From positions 6,082,741 through 6,146,740 of the forward strand of contig NZ_DF820425.1 in NCBI RefSeq assembly GCF_000617845.2: 64,000 nucleotides of DNA. Reading direction: 5' to 3'. Shown here piece after piece: positions 43,601 to 51,352 of the stretch (positions are counted from its first letter, which is position 1; every line of letters begins with the position of its first letter). Under the pieces are notes generated by a model that had not been told where the DNA came from, searched no databases, and was given only the letters and a program-made list of their open reading frames with translations. This DNA comes from Bradyrhizobium sp. DOA9. Its GTDB lineage: Bacteria; Pseudomonadota; Alphaproteobacteria; Rhizobiales; Xanthobacteraceae. The position numbers and the translations under genes were made by a program.

Positions 43601-46525
43601 GCCCGCGAGGTGCAGACCACGCTGGTCACGGCCTCGTCGGATGCGGCCAACCAGGTCAAGACGCTCACCACCGACGTGCAGCGCTCGCTGACGCTGGCCG
43701 GAACCACGACCGCGGAGTCGATCGTTGCCGGCGCCCGCGATGCGCAGAGCGCACTGATTGCGGCCTCGACCGAGACCGCCAACCAGATCAAGGCGCTGTC
43801 GTCGGACGTGCAGCGTTCGCTCACGATGGCCGGCACCTCGACCGCCGAGATCCTCACCAGCGGCGCTCGCGAGGCTCAGAATACGCTCGTTGCCGGATCG
43901 ACGGATGCGGCGGCGCAAGTCAAGTCGCTCGCGGCCGACGTGCAGCGTTCGCTGTCCATGGCCGGTACCTCGACCGCCGAGACCATCACCTCCGGCGCCC
44001 GCGAGGCGCAGAACATGCTGGTGACGGCCTCCTCCGAGGCGGCGAACCAGGTCAAGTCGCTCGCCGCCGAAGTGCATCGTTCGCTCTCGCAGGTCGGCCA
44101 GACGACCGCCGAGACAATCACCACCAGCGCCCGCGACGCCCAGACCACCCTGCTCACGGTCTCGGCCGAGCAGACCAGCCAGGTCCGTTCGCTCGCGGCC
44201 GAGATGCAGCGCGCGCTGGCGACCGCCGGCGGCGCCACCATCGAGGCGCTCACCAGCGGTGTTCGCGAGGCCCAGGGCTCGCTGATCTCCGCCTCGACCG
44301 ATGCGGCGAGCCAGATCAAGTCGCTGACCACGGACATCGAGCGCACGCTGACCGCGGTCGGCGCCGACACCGCCTCGACCATCCTCAACAGCGCGCGTGA
44401 GGCCCAGATCTCGCTGACCTCGACCTCGGCCGACGCCGCGAGCCAGATCCGCACGATCTCGACCGAGATCGAGCGTACGCTGAGCGCGGCCACCGCCAAC
44501 GCGACCAACGACATCCAGACCAGCGCGCTCAACGCCCAGAACGCGCTGATCTCCGCCTCCAACGAGGCGAGCTCGCGCGTCAAGTCGAGCTCGGCCGACG
44601 TCGAGCGTTCGGTGCTCGCCGCCAGCTCCAGCTTCGGCCAGGCCATGACCGGCAAGACCGACGAGATCGTCACCTATGTGCAGCAGCAGGCCGACCGCCT
44701 GTCGAACATGATCGACGCCAAGCGCGGCGCCCTGGTCGACGCGATCGGCTCCAAGACCAGCCAGCTCACGCTCGACATCGACCGTGTCACCTCCGACGCG
44801 CTGAAGTCGATCGAGACGCGCGGCCAGGCCTTCTCGCAGACCATGATGGGCAACGGCTCGGAAGTCGCCCGCACCATCAACGCGGCAAGCGAGGTCGCCA
44901 CCAGCGCCGTCAGCAAGTCGCTCAAGGACCTCGAGCAATCCTCGCGTTCGGCGATCGACCAGTCGCGCCAGGTCTCGATTGCGGCCGTCACCGAGATGCA
45001 GGAGACCAGCAAGATCCTGCGCACCGACACGGTCGCCCTGTTCGAGCGCCTGCGCGAAGGCAACATCCTGCTGCAGGAGGTGCTGACCGGTGCGCACGAC
45101 AACCTCAACTCGCTCGAGCGGGCGCTGGTGACCCGCGTCGCCGACTTCGTCTCGGCGATGAACGACGTCACCTCACGCAACGGCGCGGCGACGCAGAATC
45201 TGGAAGAGCAGCTCAACGTCTTCAACAGCAAGACCACGAAGGCGCTGCAGGATCTCGGCGAGCTGTCGACCCAGTTCGACAAGCACGGCCAGGCGCTGGT
45301 CGAGGCGGCGCAGGTGGTCGAGCAGAGCAACAAGAACACCACCGCCTCGCTCGCCGAGCGCAAGCAGGCGCTGGAATCGCTCGTCACCACGATCGACCTG
45401 CGCACGGCCGATCTCGACCAGCGGCTGTCGCGCTTCACCGGACTGCTCGATGAATCGCTTGCCGCGGCCGAAGAGCGCGCCCGCGACATCGCCCGCGTCG
45501 TCGCCGAGACCGCCGGCGCCGGCTCGGCCGCGATCACCCGCCAGTTCGAGGCGGTGCGCGCGGCGTCCGAAGAGGAGCACCGGCAGACCATCGAGGCGAT
45601 GCACGACATCTACCGCCAGACCACCGACGAGGCGGATACGATGTTCAAGCAGTCGACCGAGAAGTTCACCAACCTCGTCGCCAGCATGAAGCAGATGGCC
45701 TTCGAAATGCACAACGAGCTCGAAGCCACCCGCAACGAGCTGCGCCGCGGCGTGCTCGAGATGCCGCAGGAGGCCGCCGAAAGCACGGCGCAGATGCGCA
45801 AGGTGATCGTCGACCAGATCGAGGCGCTCGCCGAGCTCAACCGCATCGTGGCCCAGCACGGCCGCGGGCTCGACGTCACCACGGCGGGCCGCGCCAGCGT
45901 GCAGCGCCAGGAAGAGCCGGTGCTGGCCGCCGTCGGCGGCCGGGCTCCGGAGACCCGCATGCGCGACATCGGCAGCGCCTCGACGCTGCCGCCGCCGGAC
46001 CTCGGACTGCCGGCCGCGCGCCGCACCGAAGCGCCGCCGGTCGCGCCCGGCGGCAACGACCAGGGCCGTGACGGCTGGCTGTCGGACCTGCTGAGCCGCA
46101 CCGACGCCAACCAGGCCGCGCCGGCCGGTCAGGCTCCCCGCGGCCGCGCCGCGCCCGCGCCGCAGCCGCCGGCGCCGCAGGCCAGCAGCAATCCGCTGGA
46201 ATCGCTGTCGCTCGACATCGGCCGGCTGATGGACCGCAACCTCGCGGCCGAGATGTGGGACCGCTATCAGCGCGGCGAGAACAAGGCCTTCACCAAGCGC
46301 CTCTACACGCCCGCCGGCCAGAAGGCCTTCGACGAGGTCGCCCGCAAGTACCGCGCCGACCGCAACTTCAAGGGCACGGTCGACCGCTACGTCGCCGAGT
46401 TCGAGCGCCTGCTCGACGAAGTCGCCCGCGACGGCCGCGGCCCGCAGGAGCTGCGCAGCCACCTGATCTCGGAGACGGGTCTGGTGTACACCCTGCTCGC
46501 GCACGCGGCGGGCCGGCTGGGGTGA
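40691..46525 (+). CDS. Giant coiled-coil membrane protein, GPR/RgsE (growth pole ring) type
   Basis: 1944 residues. Residues 1-95 are polar; two membrane helices follow (about 108-135 and 143-170: YTFATVFAGIWLAACAALTVGF, VLVIAGLVAMFFAPIMLFYF). About 1500 residues of helical apolipoprotein-like repeats come next, including six 22-residue units and ten 44-residue units. A Pro/Ala-rich linker (about 1770-1850) leads to a conserved C-terminal domain (NPLESLSLDIGRLMDRNLAAEMWDRY.. LLAHAAGRLG). This architecture matches Agrobacterium GPR and Sinorhizobium RgsE, which form a ring at the growing pole in Rhizobiales. Homology is inferred from architecture, not alignment. Terminator at 46556. Confidence 0.8.
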   Translation: MANTPKKVKDPTEVALSAIQEALNISDTAADTSRNAAMRNETAPPVPPATSPVFDEPSFEPRPAANERATVFDPIEEPRTARRAANDDRETIGQLLQALQKGRPARSVYTFATVFAGIWLAACAALTVGFLPSIQAAMGQSGGVLVIAGLVAMFFAPIMLFYFLASLVWRGQEMRMIAQAMAQVAIRFSEPEGSAADSMVTVGQAIRREVAAMGDGIERAIARAGELETLVANEVAALERAYSDNEVRIRALLQDIAHQRDNLVGQAEQVRSAISGVQIDLRHDIALISDAIASRVDEVAKSITGALEERGAHITSALSNAGDNMILALGERGGDLLDRLEEASNETTRAVLDASERLTTSLNFKTGHVHDEFVDLADRVHEMLNERIDRITGEFEQRSAAIVDGISERTEQVHDSLKNSSDSLLLELELRSNDISAKIDDAGNRLAGQIMTSGDKASEALDATVNALVAKVVSQTETAHDSLSLQMSAFDELVRNQGTELVEKFARDSGTLGALITRHISEFDRTVKTFGGEIVDRMGQRTQDIAETLKTYVDNFDTRFTSNGGQITAVLDQRLAQFETTIGERVGNIDASLNGKIASLDGTIHGHIRTFDEQLVGRVAALELSFDSRAKSMTETIDGRINTLAASLTDGAAQAIQSIDSRLTHLTTSLTGGASQAIETIDARLNHLTASLTDGASQTIQSIDTRLTHLTTTLTGGATQALESIDARLTYLTTAVTNGASQAVQSIDTRLTLLSSTLTDGTAQAIEAVDRRITGVTEVIDGRSTHLTDTVTARFQEIQQAIETKVGSVASDIDVRVAQFEDLLGSRVEAVAGRIESSGRQASEDMMSRAEMISTAIRSHVEDAERSLTNLVVNTSETIQTGARTAQQSLLTVSSDVNAQLKMTSAEVEQALTAVGTGAASSILSSAREAQSSLIAASGDASSQLKGLAADVERTLTAAGSATAASILAGAREVQTTLVTASSDAANQVKTLTTDVQRSLTLAGTTTAESIVAGARDAQSALIAASTETANQIKALSSDVQRSLTMAGTSTAEILTSGAREAQNTLVAGSTDAAAQVKSLAADVQRSLSMAGTSTAETITSGAREAQNMLVTASSEAANQVKSLAAEVHRSLSQVGQTTAETITTSARDAQTTLLTVSAEQTSQVRSLAAEMQRALATAGGATIEALTSGVREAQGSLISASTDAASQIKSLTTDIERTLTAVGADTASTILNSAREAQISLTSTSADAASQIRTISTEIERTLSAATANATNDIQTSALNAQNALISASNEASSRVKSSSADVERSVLAASSSFGQAMTGKTDEIVTYVQQQADRLSNMIDAKRGALVDAIGSKTSQLTLDIDRVTSDALKSIETRGQAFSQTMMGNGSEVARTINAASEVATSAVSKSLKDLEQSSRSAIDQSRQVSIAAVTEMQETSKILRTDTVALFERLREGNILLQEVLTGAHDNLNSLERALVTRVADFVSAMNDVTSRNGAATQNLEEQLNVFNSKTTKALQDLGELSTQFDKHGQALVEAAQVVEQSNKNTTASLAERKQALESLVTTIDLRTADLDQRLSRFTGLLDESLAAAEERARDIARVVAETAGAGSAAITRQFEAVRAASEEEHRQTIEAMHDIYRQTTDEADTMFKQSTEKFTNLVASMKQMAFEMHNELEATRNELRRGVLEMPQEAAESTAQMRKVIVDQIEALAELNRIVAQHGRGLDVTTAGRASVQRQEEPVLAAVGGRAPETRMRDIGSASTLPPPDLGLPAARRTEAPPVAPGGNDQGRDGWLSDLLSRTDANQAAPAGQAPRGRAAPAPQPPAPQASSNPLESLSLDIGRLMDRNLAAEMWDRYQRGENKAFTKRLYTPAGQKAFDEVARKYRADRNFKGTVDRYVAEFERLLDEVARDGRGPQELRSHLISETGLVYTLLAHAAGRLG
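42632..43027 (+). repeat. 66-bp tandem coding repeat, six units
   Basis: Units begin CTGACCGACGGTGCC or CTGACCGGCGGTGCA and encode 22 residues such as LTDGAAQAIQSIDSRLTHLT. The 66-bp step was checked between 42632 and 42698. An apolipoprotein-like amphipathic helix period (2 x 11 residues). Confidence 0.85.
43301..44620 (+). repeat. 132-bp tandem coding repeat, ten units
   Basis: Each unit encodes 44 residues of the form AGTSTAETITSGAREAQN.. SLAADVQRSLSM. Units 5 and 6 start at 43829 and 43961, exactly 132 bp apart; ten units fit from 43301 to 44620. The period is twice that of the neighbouring 22-residue array, so one probably arose from the other. Confidence 0.85.
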
Positions 46526-46555
46526 GCGCGACGGCTGAAAAGCGAGTAGAAAAGA

Positions 46556-46587
46556 AACGGAGGCCTCACGGCCTCCGTTTTTTGTTT
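46556..46587 (+). terminator. Terminator of the giant gene (first copy)
   Basis: AACGGAGGCC, loop TCAC, GGCCTCCGTT then TTTTTGTTT: perfect 10-bp stem with U-tract, 30 nt after the stop. A copy with the same stem, loop and tail lies at 51214-51247. Confidence 0.9.
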
Positions 46588-46595
46588 GCTCGTCT

Positions 46596-46653
46596 CGTGC
46601 CCCGGACGCAGCGCAGCGCCACTTAGGCGGTGCGCTGAAGAGCCGGGGCCCAT
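46596..46653. repeat. Family 2 repeat, copy B (left edge of the island)
   Basis: CGTGCCCCGGACGCAGCGCA.. to CCGGGGCCCAT, a shortened relative of 14368-14502 and 57993-58130. It marks the point where sequence downstream of the duplicated terminator stops resembling the second copy. 46654-46880 is the island's first spacer, with no gene recognised. Confidence 0.7.
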
Positions 46654-46880
46654 CTCGGGCATTGGACCGTCGTCCAACAAAAAGTGCGAAACAACCCCAT
46701 GCACAGTAGCCACCGACAGAAAAATCAACATCTTACGGCGGCAACGACGCCGATTTGACTCGTCGGGCGAAACAGGAGCATAATGCTACTATTCCGAAAT
46801 CCGGTAACGTCTTCCTTCTCATGTCGGGAGTCGATCGAGACCGGCGAACAGGTTCCATTTTTGGTTGAACGGAGCAGCGA

Positions 46881-48587
46881 ATGGCCGGCGCGGGGATAGG
46901 AATTGCGATTGGCGAGTCTGGCATCGGCTCGGTTCTCAACCGGTATTCTCTCCAGGTACCCTTAAACCAGCGCTCTTATGCTTGGGAGGATCATCACGTT
47001 CGAACACTGCTTCAAGACTTCTCAAATGCGATTGCAAGTGAGAGCAAGACCTACTTCTTAGGTACAATCGTCCTGTCTCAAACCGCTGACAACCGTTGGG
47101 AGGTTGCCGATGGTCAGCAAAGGCTGGCAACAACAGCGGTTCTGATTTCGGCCATTCGCGATCATCTATTCGCAGGTACGCCGAACGAAAAGGAGGCATC
47201 CCAGAAGTACACGCAAAACTTCTTGCTCGAATTCGATGAGAACAGCGGCGAGCACGTTCCTAAGCTGCGCCTAAATGTGGAAGACAACGACTTCTTCGTT
47301 AGGAGCACCCTGCTCGCGCCCGACAATGAGCTGAGAGCCACAGCAAAGATCAAAACGGACTCTCACGATCGCCTGGCCGAAGCAGCTGCCATCTGTCGGC
47401 AGCATGTGCAGAATATTATCGCGCCGTATGCTAAGCCTGATCAAGCAAAGCGGCTATACGAATGGATTGCATTCTTGCGCGATAGCGCCGTAATCATTGA
47501 AATACGCGTACCTGATAGTTTCAACGCTTACACCCTGTTTGAGACGCTCAATGATCGCGGTCTTCGGGCATCTCAGGCCGACATTCTGAAGAACTACCTG
47601 TTCGGGAAGGCGCAAGATCGCCTCAGTGAGGTGGCCCCAAAATGGGCTGCTATGGCGAGTATCTTAGAGTCGCTGGATGTTGACGACCTACTACTAACTT
47701 TCCTCCGCCATTACTGGATTTCTCAGAATGGACCAACAATCGAAAAGGAACTTGCCGACAGGATCAGGGAAAAGATCATTGGTCGACAGCAGACGGTTGA
47801 TATGGCTAATGCCTTGGCCACTTATTCGGTTGACTACGCCGCTCTATTCTCTCCGCTAGAGCATACGGGCTGGCCTACATTCGACAAGCAAACACGTGCG
47901 TACCTGTACATCATCACCCGCATTCTCCAGATTGAGCAAATTCGTCCGCTACTGCTCGCTATTGTTACCAACTTTGATCCAAAAGAAGCAACGCACGCTT
48001 TCAGGCTGTGCCTATCTTGGTCGGTGCGCTTCCTTATTGCCGGCGGAGGTGGTGGCGGTGTGCTTGACCGCCACTACGGCCTTCGCGCGAAAGAAATAAC
48101 GAGCGGCGAGATTAAGAATGCCGCTGTGCTATCGGAGCGCATGAAGAGCGTGGTTAGAACCGATGCAGAATTTAGAGAAGGCCTCAAGCGCGCTCGAGTA
48201 TCTAAGAAACATCTCGCGCGATACTATCTGAGAGCAATCGAACTGAGCCGCGCTGGCGAGGCACGAGCCGAGTTGGGCGGCATTCTGGAGGACACAGCGA
48301 CGTATAATCTGGAACACATCATGCCGCTCAACCCAAGCGCTGGGTGGATCTTATCCGAGGAGACGATTCAGGCCTATTCAAAACGGCTTGGGAACATGAC
48401 TCTCCTGGAGCCGACCATGAATGGCGATCTCGCGAATAAAATCTTCGCGGAGAAGCGAACCATCTACAAGACGAGCCCGCTACTTATCACTCGGGAGATC
48501 GCAGACTTTGCTAACTGGGGAGCGGATGAAATCGAAGAGCGCCAATCGGCGATGGCCGATGACGCTCTCAAGATTTGGACAATTTGA
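46881..48587 (+). CDS. Single-chain GmrSD-like restriction protein (DUF262 + DUF1524)
   Basis: 568 residues; GGAG 8 nt before the ATG. The N-terminal DUF262 domain has VPLNQRSYAWE (30-35) and VADGQQRLATT (near 77-85), the DGQQR nucleotide-binding/hydrolysis motif. FETLNDRGLRASQADILKNYLF is the usual mid-domain signature. The C-terminal DUF1524 domain has NLEHIMPLNPSAGW (near 478) and LGNMTLLEPTMNGDLANKIF, an HNH-like nuclease core. Relatives include GmrSD and SspE, which cut phage DNA by sensing base or backbone modification. No ssp or dnd genes are nearby. Base composition is clearly AT-richer than the flanks. Confidence 0.88.
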   Translation: MAGAGIGIAIGESGIGSVLNRYSLQVPLNQRSYAWEDHHVRTLLQDFSNAIASESKTYFLGTIVLSQTADNRWEVADGQQRLATTAVLISAIRDHLFAGTPNEKEASQKYTQNFLLEFDENSGEHVPKLRLNVEDNDFFVRSTLLAPDNELRATAKIKTDSHDRLAEAAAICRQHVQNIIAPYAKPDQAKRLYEWIAFLRDSAVIIEIRVPDSFNAYTLFETLNDRGLRASQADILKNYLFGKAQDRLSEVAPKWAAMASILESLDVDDLLLTFLRHYWISQNGPTIEKELADRIREKIIGRQQTVDMANALATYSVDYAALFSPLEHTGWPTFDKQTRAYLYIITRILQIEQIRPLLLAIVTNFDPKEATHAFRLCLSWSVRFLIAGGGGGGVLDRHYGLRAKEITSGEIKNAAVLSERMKSVVRTDAEFREGLKRARVSKKHLARYYLRAIELSRAGEARAELGGILEDTATYNLEHIMPLNPSAGWILSEETIQAYSKRLGNMTLLEPTMNGDLANKIFAEKRTIYKTSPLLITREIADFANWGADEIEERQSAMADDALKIWTI

Positions 48588-48660
48588 TACAGCCATAGAG
48601 CGATGGATGCGCCCGGTACTGGTCAGAAGAGCACAGGGGCGAGCCAGCCAGACCCAAAAA

Positions 48661-48695
48661 TATGGTCCGTCTGCTTGATATCGAAGGCGGACCAT
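48661..48695. other. Inverted repeat in the spacer between the two island genes
   Basis: ATGGTCCG and CGGACCAT are perfect 8-bp arms around an 18-bp centre. It lies between the nuclease stop and the caspase start (209-bp spacer). Could be a terminator without U-tract or an operator. Confidence 0.4.
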
Positions 48696-48796
48696 CGCCA
48701 GTCGAGCCCTAGCTGAGCCATCGCCCAGCTCTGGATGCTCCAATCTTACAATGCAACGGGATATCAAGACTAACCCTCACATCTAACAGCGATTCA

Positions 48797-50233
48797 ATGG
48801 CAAACGCAGCAATTCTCGTCGGTAACGTTCAATACGACAGGCTCTCGAAACTAGAATGCTGCCACGATGACTTGCTGGCGATGAAGCAGTTGCTTGAGGC
48901 TACACAAAAGTACGAAGAGATTGCCATCATCGAGAACGCGGCCGCGGACTCACTCAAGTCGCAACTGCGAAGTGCGATGGATAGAATAGGAAACCCGGAC
49001 GAGCTGTTCTTTTACTTCACGGGACATGGGCATCAACACGAGACTGAATTTTTTCATTGCGCGACCGATTTTGATTCCAGGAGGCCCAATCAGACCGGAA
49101 TTTCAACGGAAGAACTGCATACTCTGTTGAGGCTGGCAGATGCACAGTTGGTCGTGAAGGTCATCGATGCGTGTTCTTCGGGCAAATTGTTGGTCAAATC
49201 CGAGGGTAGTTGGATTCCGCAAAGTAAGGACGGATTCAGAAACCTGATACAAATTGCCTCATGTCTTGATTCTCAAAATTCTTTGACCGGCAAACCCCTC
49301 AGCGTTTTCACGGAAAAATTTCGCGCGGCTACGCTTCGAAAGATTGAAGGGCCGATCTACTACACGGACATCATCAATACTCTGCGAGACGAATTTCTGG
49401 AGAATGACACTCAGACTCCATTTTTCGTCTCGCAGCACACCGCGCGTGAGCAATTTGTGGACGACGCGAGCAAGCTTGATGCCCTGCGAAAATCGCTCGA
49501 GGAGATTCGAGCCGGCGTGAGCATGCCGAGTGTCGCAACCCAAATTGCGCCCCTGCTGACTCTCGAAGATCGGCTGCGGGCGGCCGATGCGAAAGTGGTG
49601 ACGCCCGATCTGTTATCTAAGTTCATCAACGAGTTCTTCGAGAACGTGATTGGTGCAGTCTCTGCAACGGAGTTCTCACAATTTTTCGATCTGGAAGTAA
49701 CCGAGCATGACAGATTTCGCGAGTCCACTGCTGAAGAATTCATCATTCGTGTTATGTCGAAAGAGAAGCGCTCTGACAATTTCGTCACTGCGAAGCATAC
49801 CCGCAAGCTACGAGGCAGCAACTTATTTGGGGCGGCTGCACTTCTGCGGCAATCAGGCTTCGGAGGGGACGGTATTTATGATGAGACCTGGGAACTGGAG
49901 CTGAACTGTGCGCTGACGCGAGCCCAGATCAAAGCAACTCTCACTCCCAAGTTTTACAATTTGCAGCGGATCGTTTTGGTGATCACCTGCGCGCCGAGTT
50001 TGGACAATTGCTATATTTTCGAAGTGGCTAGCCAACACATGCTGACCGACTTCGGCAAGTACGATCGGGATGGTATCGAAACGTCGCGACGGTGGTGGAA
50101 GATACATTGGAACGCTACAACAAACGGCGTCGTCGAGCAGATTGCCCGGAAGTTTGGAGAGACAGTGCGTACGCAGCTTGAAGAGGCGGAAAAGCGTCTG
50201 ACACCCGAGCCCACAAGTCCCGCTCGATTGTAG
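48797..50233 (+). CDS. Cytoplasmic caspase-like protease with unrecognised C-terminal domain
   Basis: 478 residues, no signal peptide. ANAAILVGNVQYDRLSKLECCHDD opens a C14 caspase fold; YFTGHGHQHE supplies catalytic H77 and KVIDACSSGK catalytic C126. The caspase part ends near 220. A helical linker and about 220 residues follow (SATEFSQFFDLEVTEHDRF.. WELELNCALTRAQIKATLTPKFYNL.. WWKIHWNATTNGV) that I cannot place; they may sense or bind a partner. Bacterial caspase-like proteases are known suicide effectors in anti-phage systems. AT-richer than the chromosome. Downstream of the DUF262 nuclease on the same strand. Confidence 0.8.
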   Translation: MANAAILVGNVQYDRLSKLECCHDDLLAMKQLLEATQKYEEIAIIENAAADSLKSQLRSAMDRIGNPDELFFYFTGHGHQHETEFFHCATDFDSRRPNQTGISTEELHTLLRLADAQLVVKVIDACSSGKLLVKSEGSWIPQSKDGFRNLIQIASCLDSQNSLTGKPLSVFTEKFRAATLRKIEGPIYYTDIINTLRDEFLENDTQTPFFVSQHTAREQFVDDASKLDALRKSLEEIRAGVSMPSVATQIAPLLTLEDRLRAADAKVVTPDLLSKFINEFFENVIGAVSATEFSQFFDLEVTEHDRFRESTAEEFIIRVMSKEKRSDNFVTAKHTRKLRGSNLFGAAALLRQSGFGGDGIYDETWELELNCALTRAQIKATLTPKFYNLQRIVLVITCAPSLDNCYIFEVASQHMLTDFGKYDRDGIETSRRWWKIHWNATTNGVVEQIARKFGETVRTQLEEAEKRLTPEPTSPARL

Positions 50234-50387
50234 CAGCCAAGTTTGGCGTCTACTCGATCGAGCGTCGCGTTGAGTGAAACGCGGAAGAAAAAGAAGTCGA
50301 GCACCACCAAGCCTAAAAAAGAATGCCGGGGTCAAACGATCCCGGCCTTCAATATCTTGTCATAGCTGCCCCCTTCGTCGCCGCAGA

Positions 50388-50822
50388 TTAGATGCGACGG
50401 AAAGGCTTGATCTCAGCTTGTTGCTGTTTTGGTTCAGGCTCGGCACTACCGGCGCTGAGCTTGGCAAGATCTCCGATGGTAAGATCGGCCAGCTTGATCT
50501 CGCTCAGCACGCGCTTCTTCAAGGCTTCCGAGATTGTGAAACCCTGCTCCAAGAGATCCAAATCAAGCTCGCGGCCGTAGGATGCCATGAAGAGTTTGAA
50601 GATGTCTCTCTGCGAGAACGTCAGGTCCATCCGGTACGACCCTTGGTGCTTGAGGTCCTGCCCCCAAGCCACGGTGACCTCCCCAAACCGAGCAAACAAT
50701 CCCGGAGAGTTCCAGTTGATGTAGCAGTATGGGTCGTCGCTTATTCGAAATTGAGAGAGGTCGTGGGTGGCCCACGTCTTGGTGCCCATATCTCGCCCCC
50801 ATCCACGCGCCTTGATTTCCAT
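50388..50822 (-). CDS. Island protein of unknown function
   Basis: 144 residues; AAGGAG 9 nt before the ATG makes this a real gene. MEIKARGWGRDMGTKTWATHD.. SQFRISDDPYCYINWNSPGLFARFGEVTVAWGQDL is a beta-rich N-terminal half; the C-terminal half is helical (LLEQGFTISEALKKRVLSEIKLADLTIGDLAKL). No motif recognised. Convergent with the caspase gene, 154 nt away. Candidate regulator, immunity factor or separate cargo. Confidence 0.6.
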   Translation of the reverse strand: MEIKARGWGRDMGTKTWATHDLSQFRISDDPYCYINWNSPGLFARFGEVTVAWGQDLKHQGSYRMDLTFSQRDIFKLFMASYGRELDLDLLEQGFTISEALKKRVLSEIKLADLTIGDLAKLSAGSAEPEPKQQQAEIKPFRRI

Positions 50823-50831
50823 CCTAGAACT

Positions 50832-50958
50832 CCTTGCTGTGTATAATTGATGCCCGACGCCGCTTCAGCCTGAAAAGCGGAACCTTACTTAGTATAATTG
50901 TTATTTTATTTCGAATCACACCTTCGCGACTGTCATTCCCGAGATAAACACAGCAAGG
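50832..50958. repeat. 11-bp inverted repeat near the right end of the island
   Basis: CCTTGCTGTGT (50832-50842) and ACACAGCAAGG (50948-50958) are exact complements 105 bp apart. The left arm also contains the ribosome-binding site of the 144-residue gene. The spacer is strikingly AT-rich (TATAATTGTTATTTTATTTC). Confidence 0.6.
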
Positions 50959-50995
50959 GGTATTATAGTAGCGAGGAGCGGTCGCTTCGCCTGCC

Positions 50996-51048
50996 TCAGG
51001 TTGCCGTCAAAATTGTTCGCGGCCCGGCTGATGTCGCCAAGCGTTCGA
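50996..51048 (-). pseudogene. Remnant of a second mlaD 3' end
   Basis: Aligned by eye, 44 of 53 bases match the native mlaD segment 51448-51500. On the minus strand it encodes HRTLGDISRAANNFDGN against RRTLGDISRAVNNFDRN in MlaD. It has no start or surrounding domain. It directly abuts the gene-end remnant at 51051. The divergence suggests a different source allele from the native gene. Confidence 0.75.
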
Positions 51049-51050
51049 TG

Positions 51051-51174
51051 CCTGCAGGCCAGAAGGCCTTCGACGAAGTCGCCCGCGACGGCCGCGGCCC
51101 GCAGGAGCTGCGCTGATCTCGGAGACGGGTCTGGTGTACACCCTGCTCGCGCATGCGGCGGGCCGGCTGGGGTG
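51051..51174 (+). pseudogene. Degraded copy of the 3' end of the giant polar-growth gene
   Basis: Matches 46311-46525 almost base for base, apart from an 84-bp deletion (native 46336-46419, between two GACGA(G/A)GTCGCCCGC copies) and a 7-bp deletion (AGCCACC) that shifts the frame to an immediate TGA (GAGCTGCGCTGA). Only one substitution is seen after the deletions, so this copy is much younger than the mlaD remnant it abuts, or comes from the resident allele. Confidence 0.85.
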
Positions 51175-51213
51175 AGACCAAGCTCGCGAATGGCGAGTAG
51201 CGAATAGCGAATG

Positions 51214-51247
51214 AAAACGGAGGCCTCACGGCCTCCGTTTTTTGTTT
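51214..51247. terminator. Second copy of the giant-gene terminator, now serving mlaD side
   Basis: Same stem AACGGAGGCC/GGCCTCCGTT with TCAC loop and T-tract as at 46556. It lies between the gene-end remnant and the convergent mlaD stop (51353). The preceding 51186-51213 is a micro-repeat of GCGAATG/GCGAGTA/GCGAATA units. Confidence 0.8.
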
Positions 51248-51352
51248 GAGCTCGTCGTTGCACTGTGGCGACGAAGTAGATGCTGTCTCGGAGACAATTG
51301 CCGCCGCGGAGCTCTCTTCTTCCTTCTGCCTTTGCGCGAGAGGGGAAGAGTC

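Noticed and set aside
42632..44620. CRISPR-like periodic repeats
   Set aside because: Units are contiguous 66-bp and 132-bp coding repeats without spacers and translate to helical 22/44-residue motifs.
40472..45097. 1541-codon open frame on the minus strand opposite the giant gene
   Set aside because: It mirrors the tandem repeats of the real gene. GC-rich codons suppress stops in the antisense frame, and there is no start signal or protein-like motif.
50898..51116. 72-codon open frame crossing both gene remnants at the island edge
   Set aside because: It is a chimera of spacer, antisense mlaD remnant and giant-gene fragment ending at the frameshift TGA; no ribosome-binding site.
46526..51180. 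Prophage or integrative element with att sites
   Set aside because: No integrase, recombinase, tRNA or phage structural gene. The flanking similarity is a damaged gene-end duplication, not a short att core.
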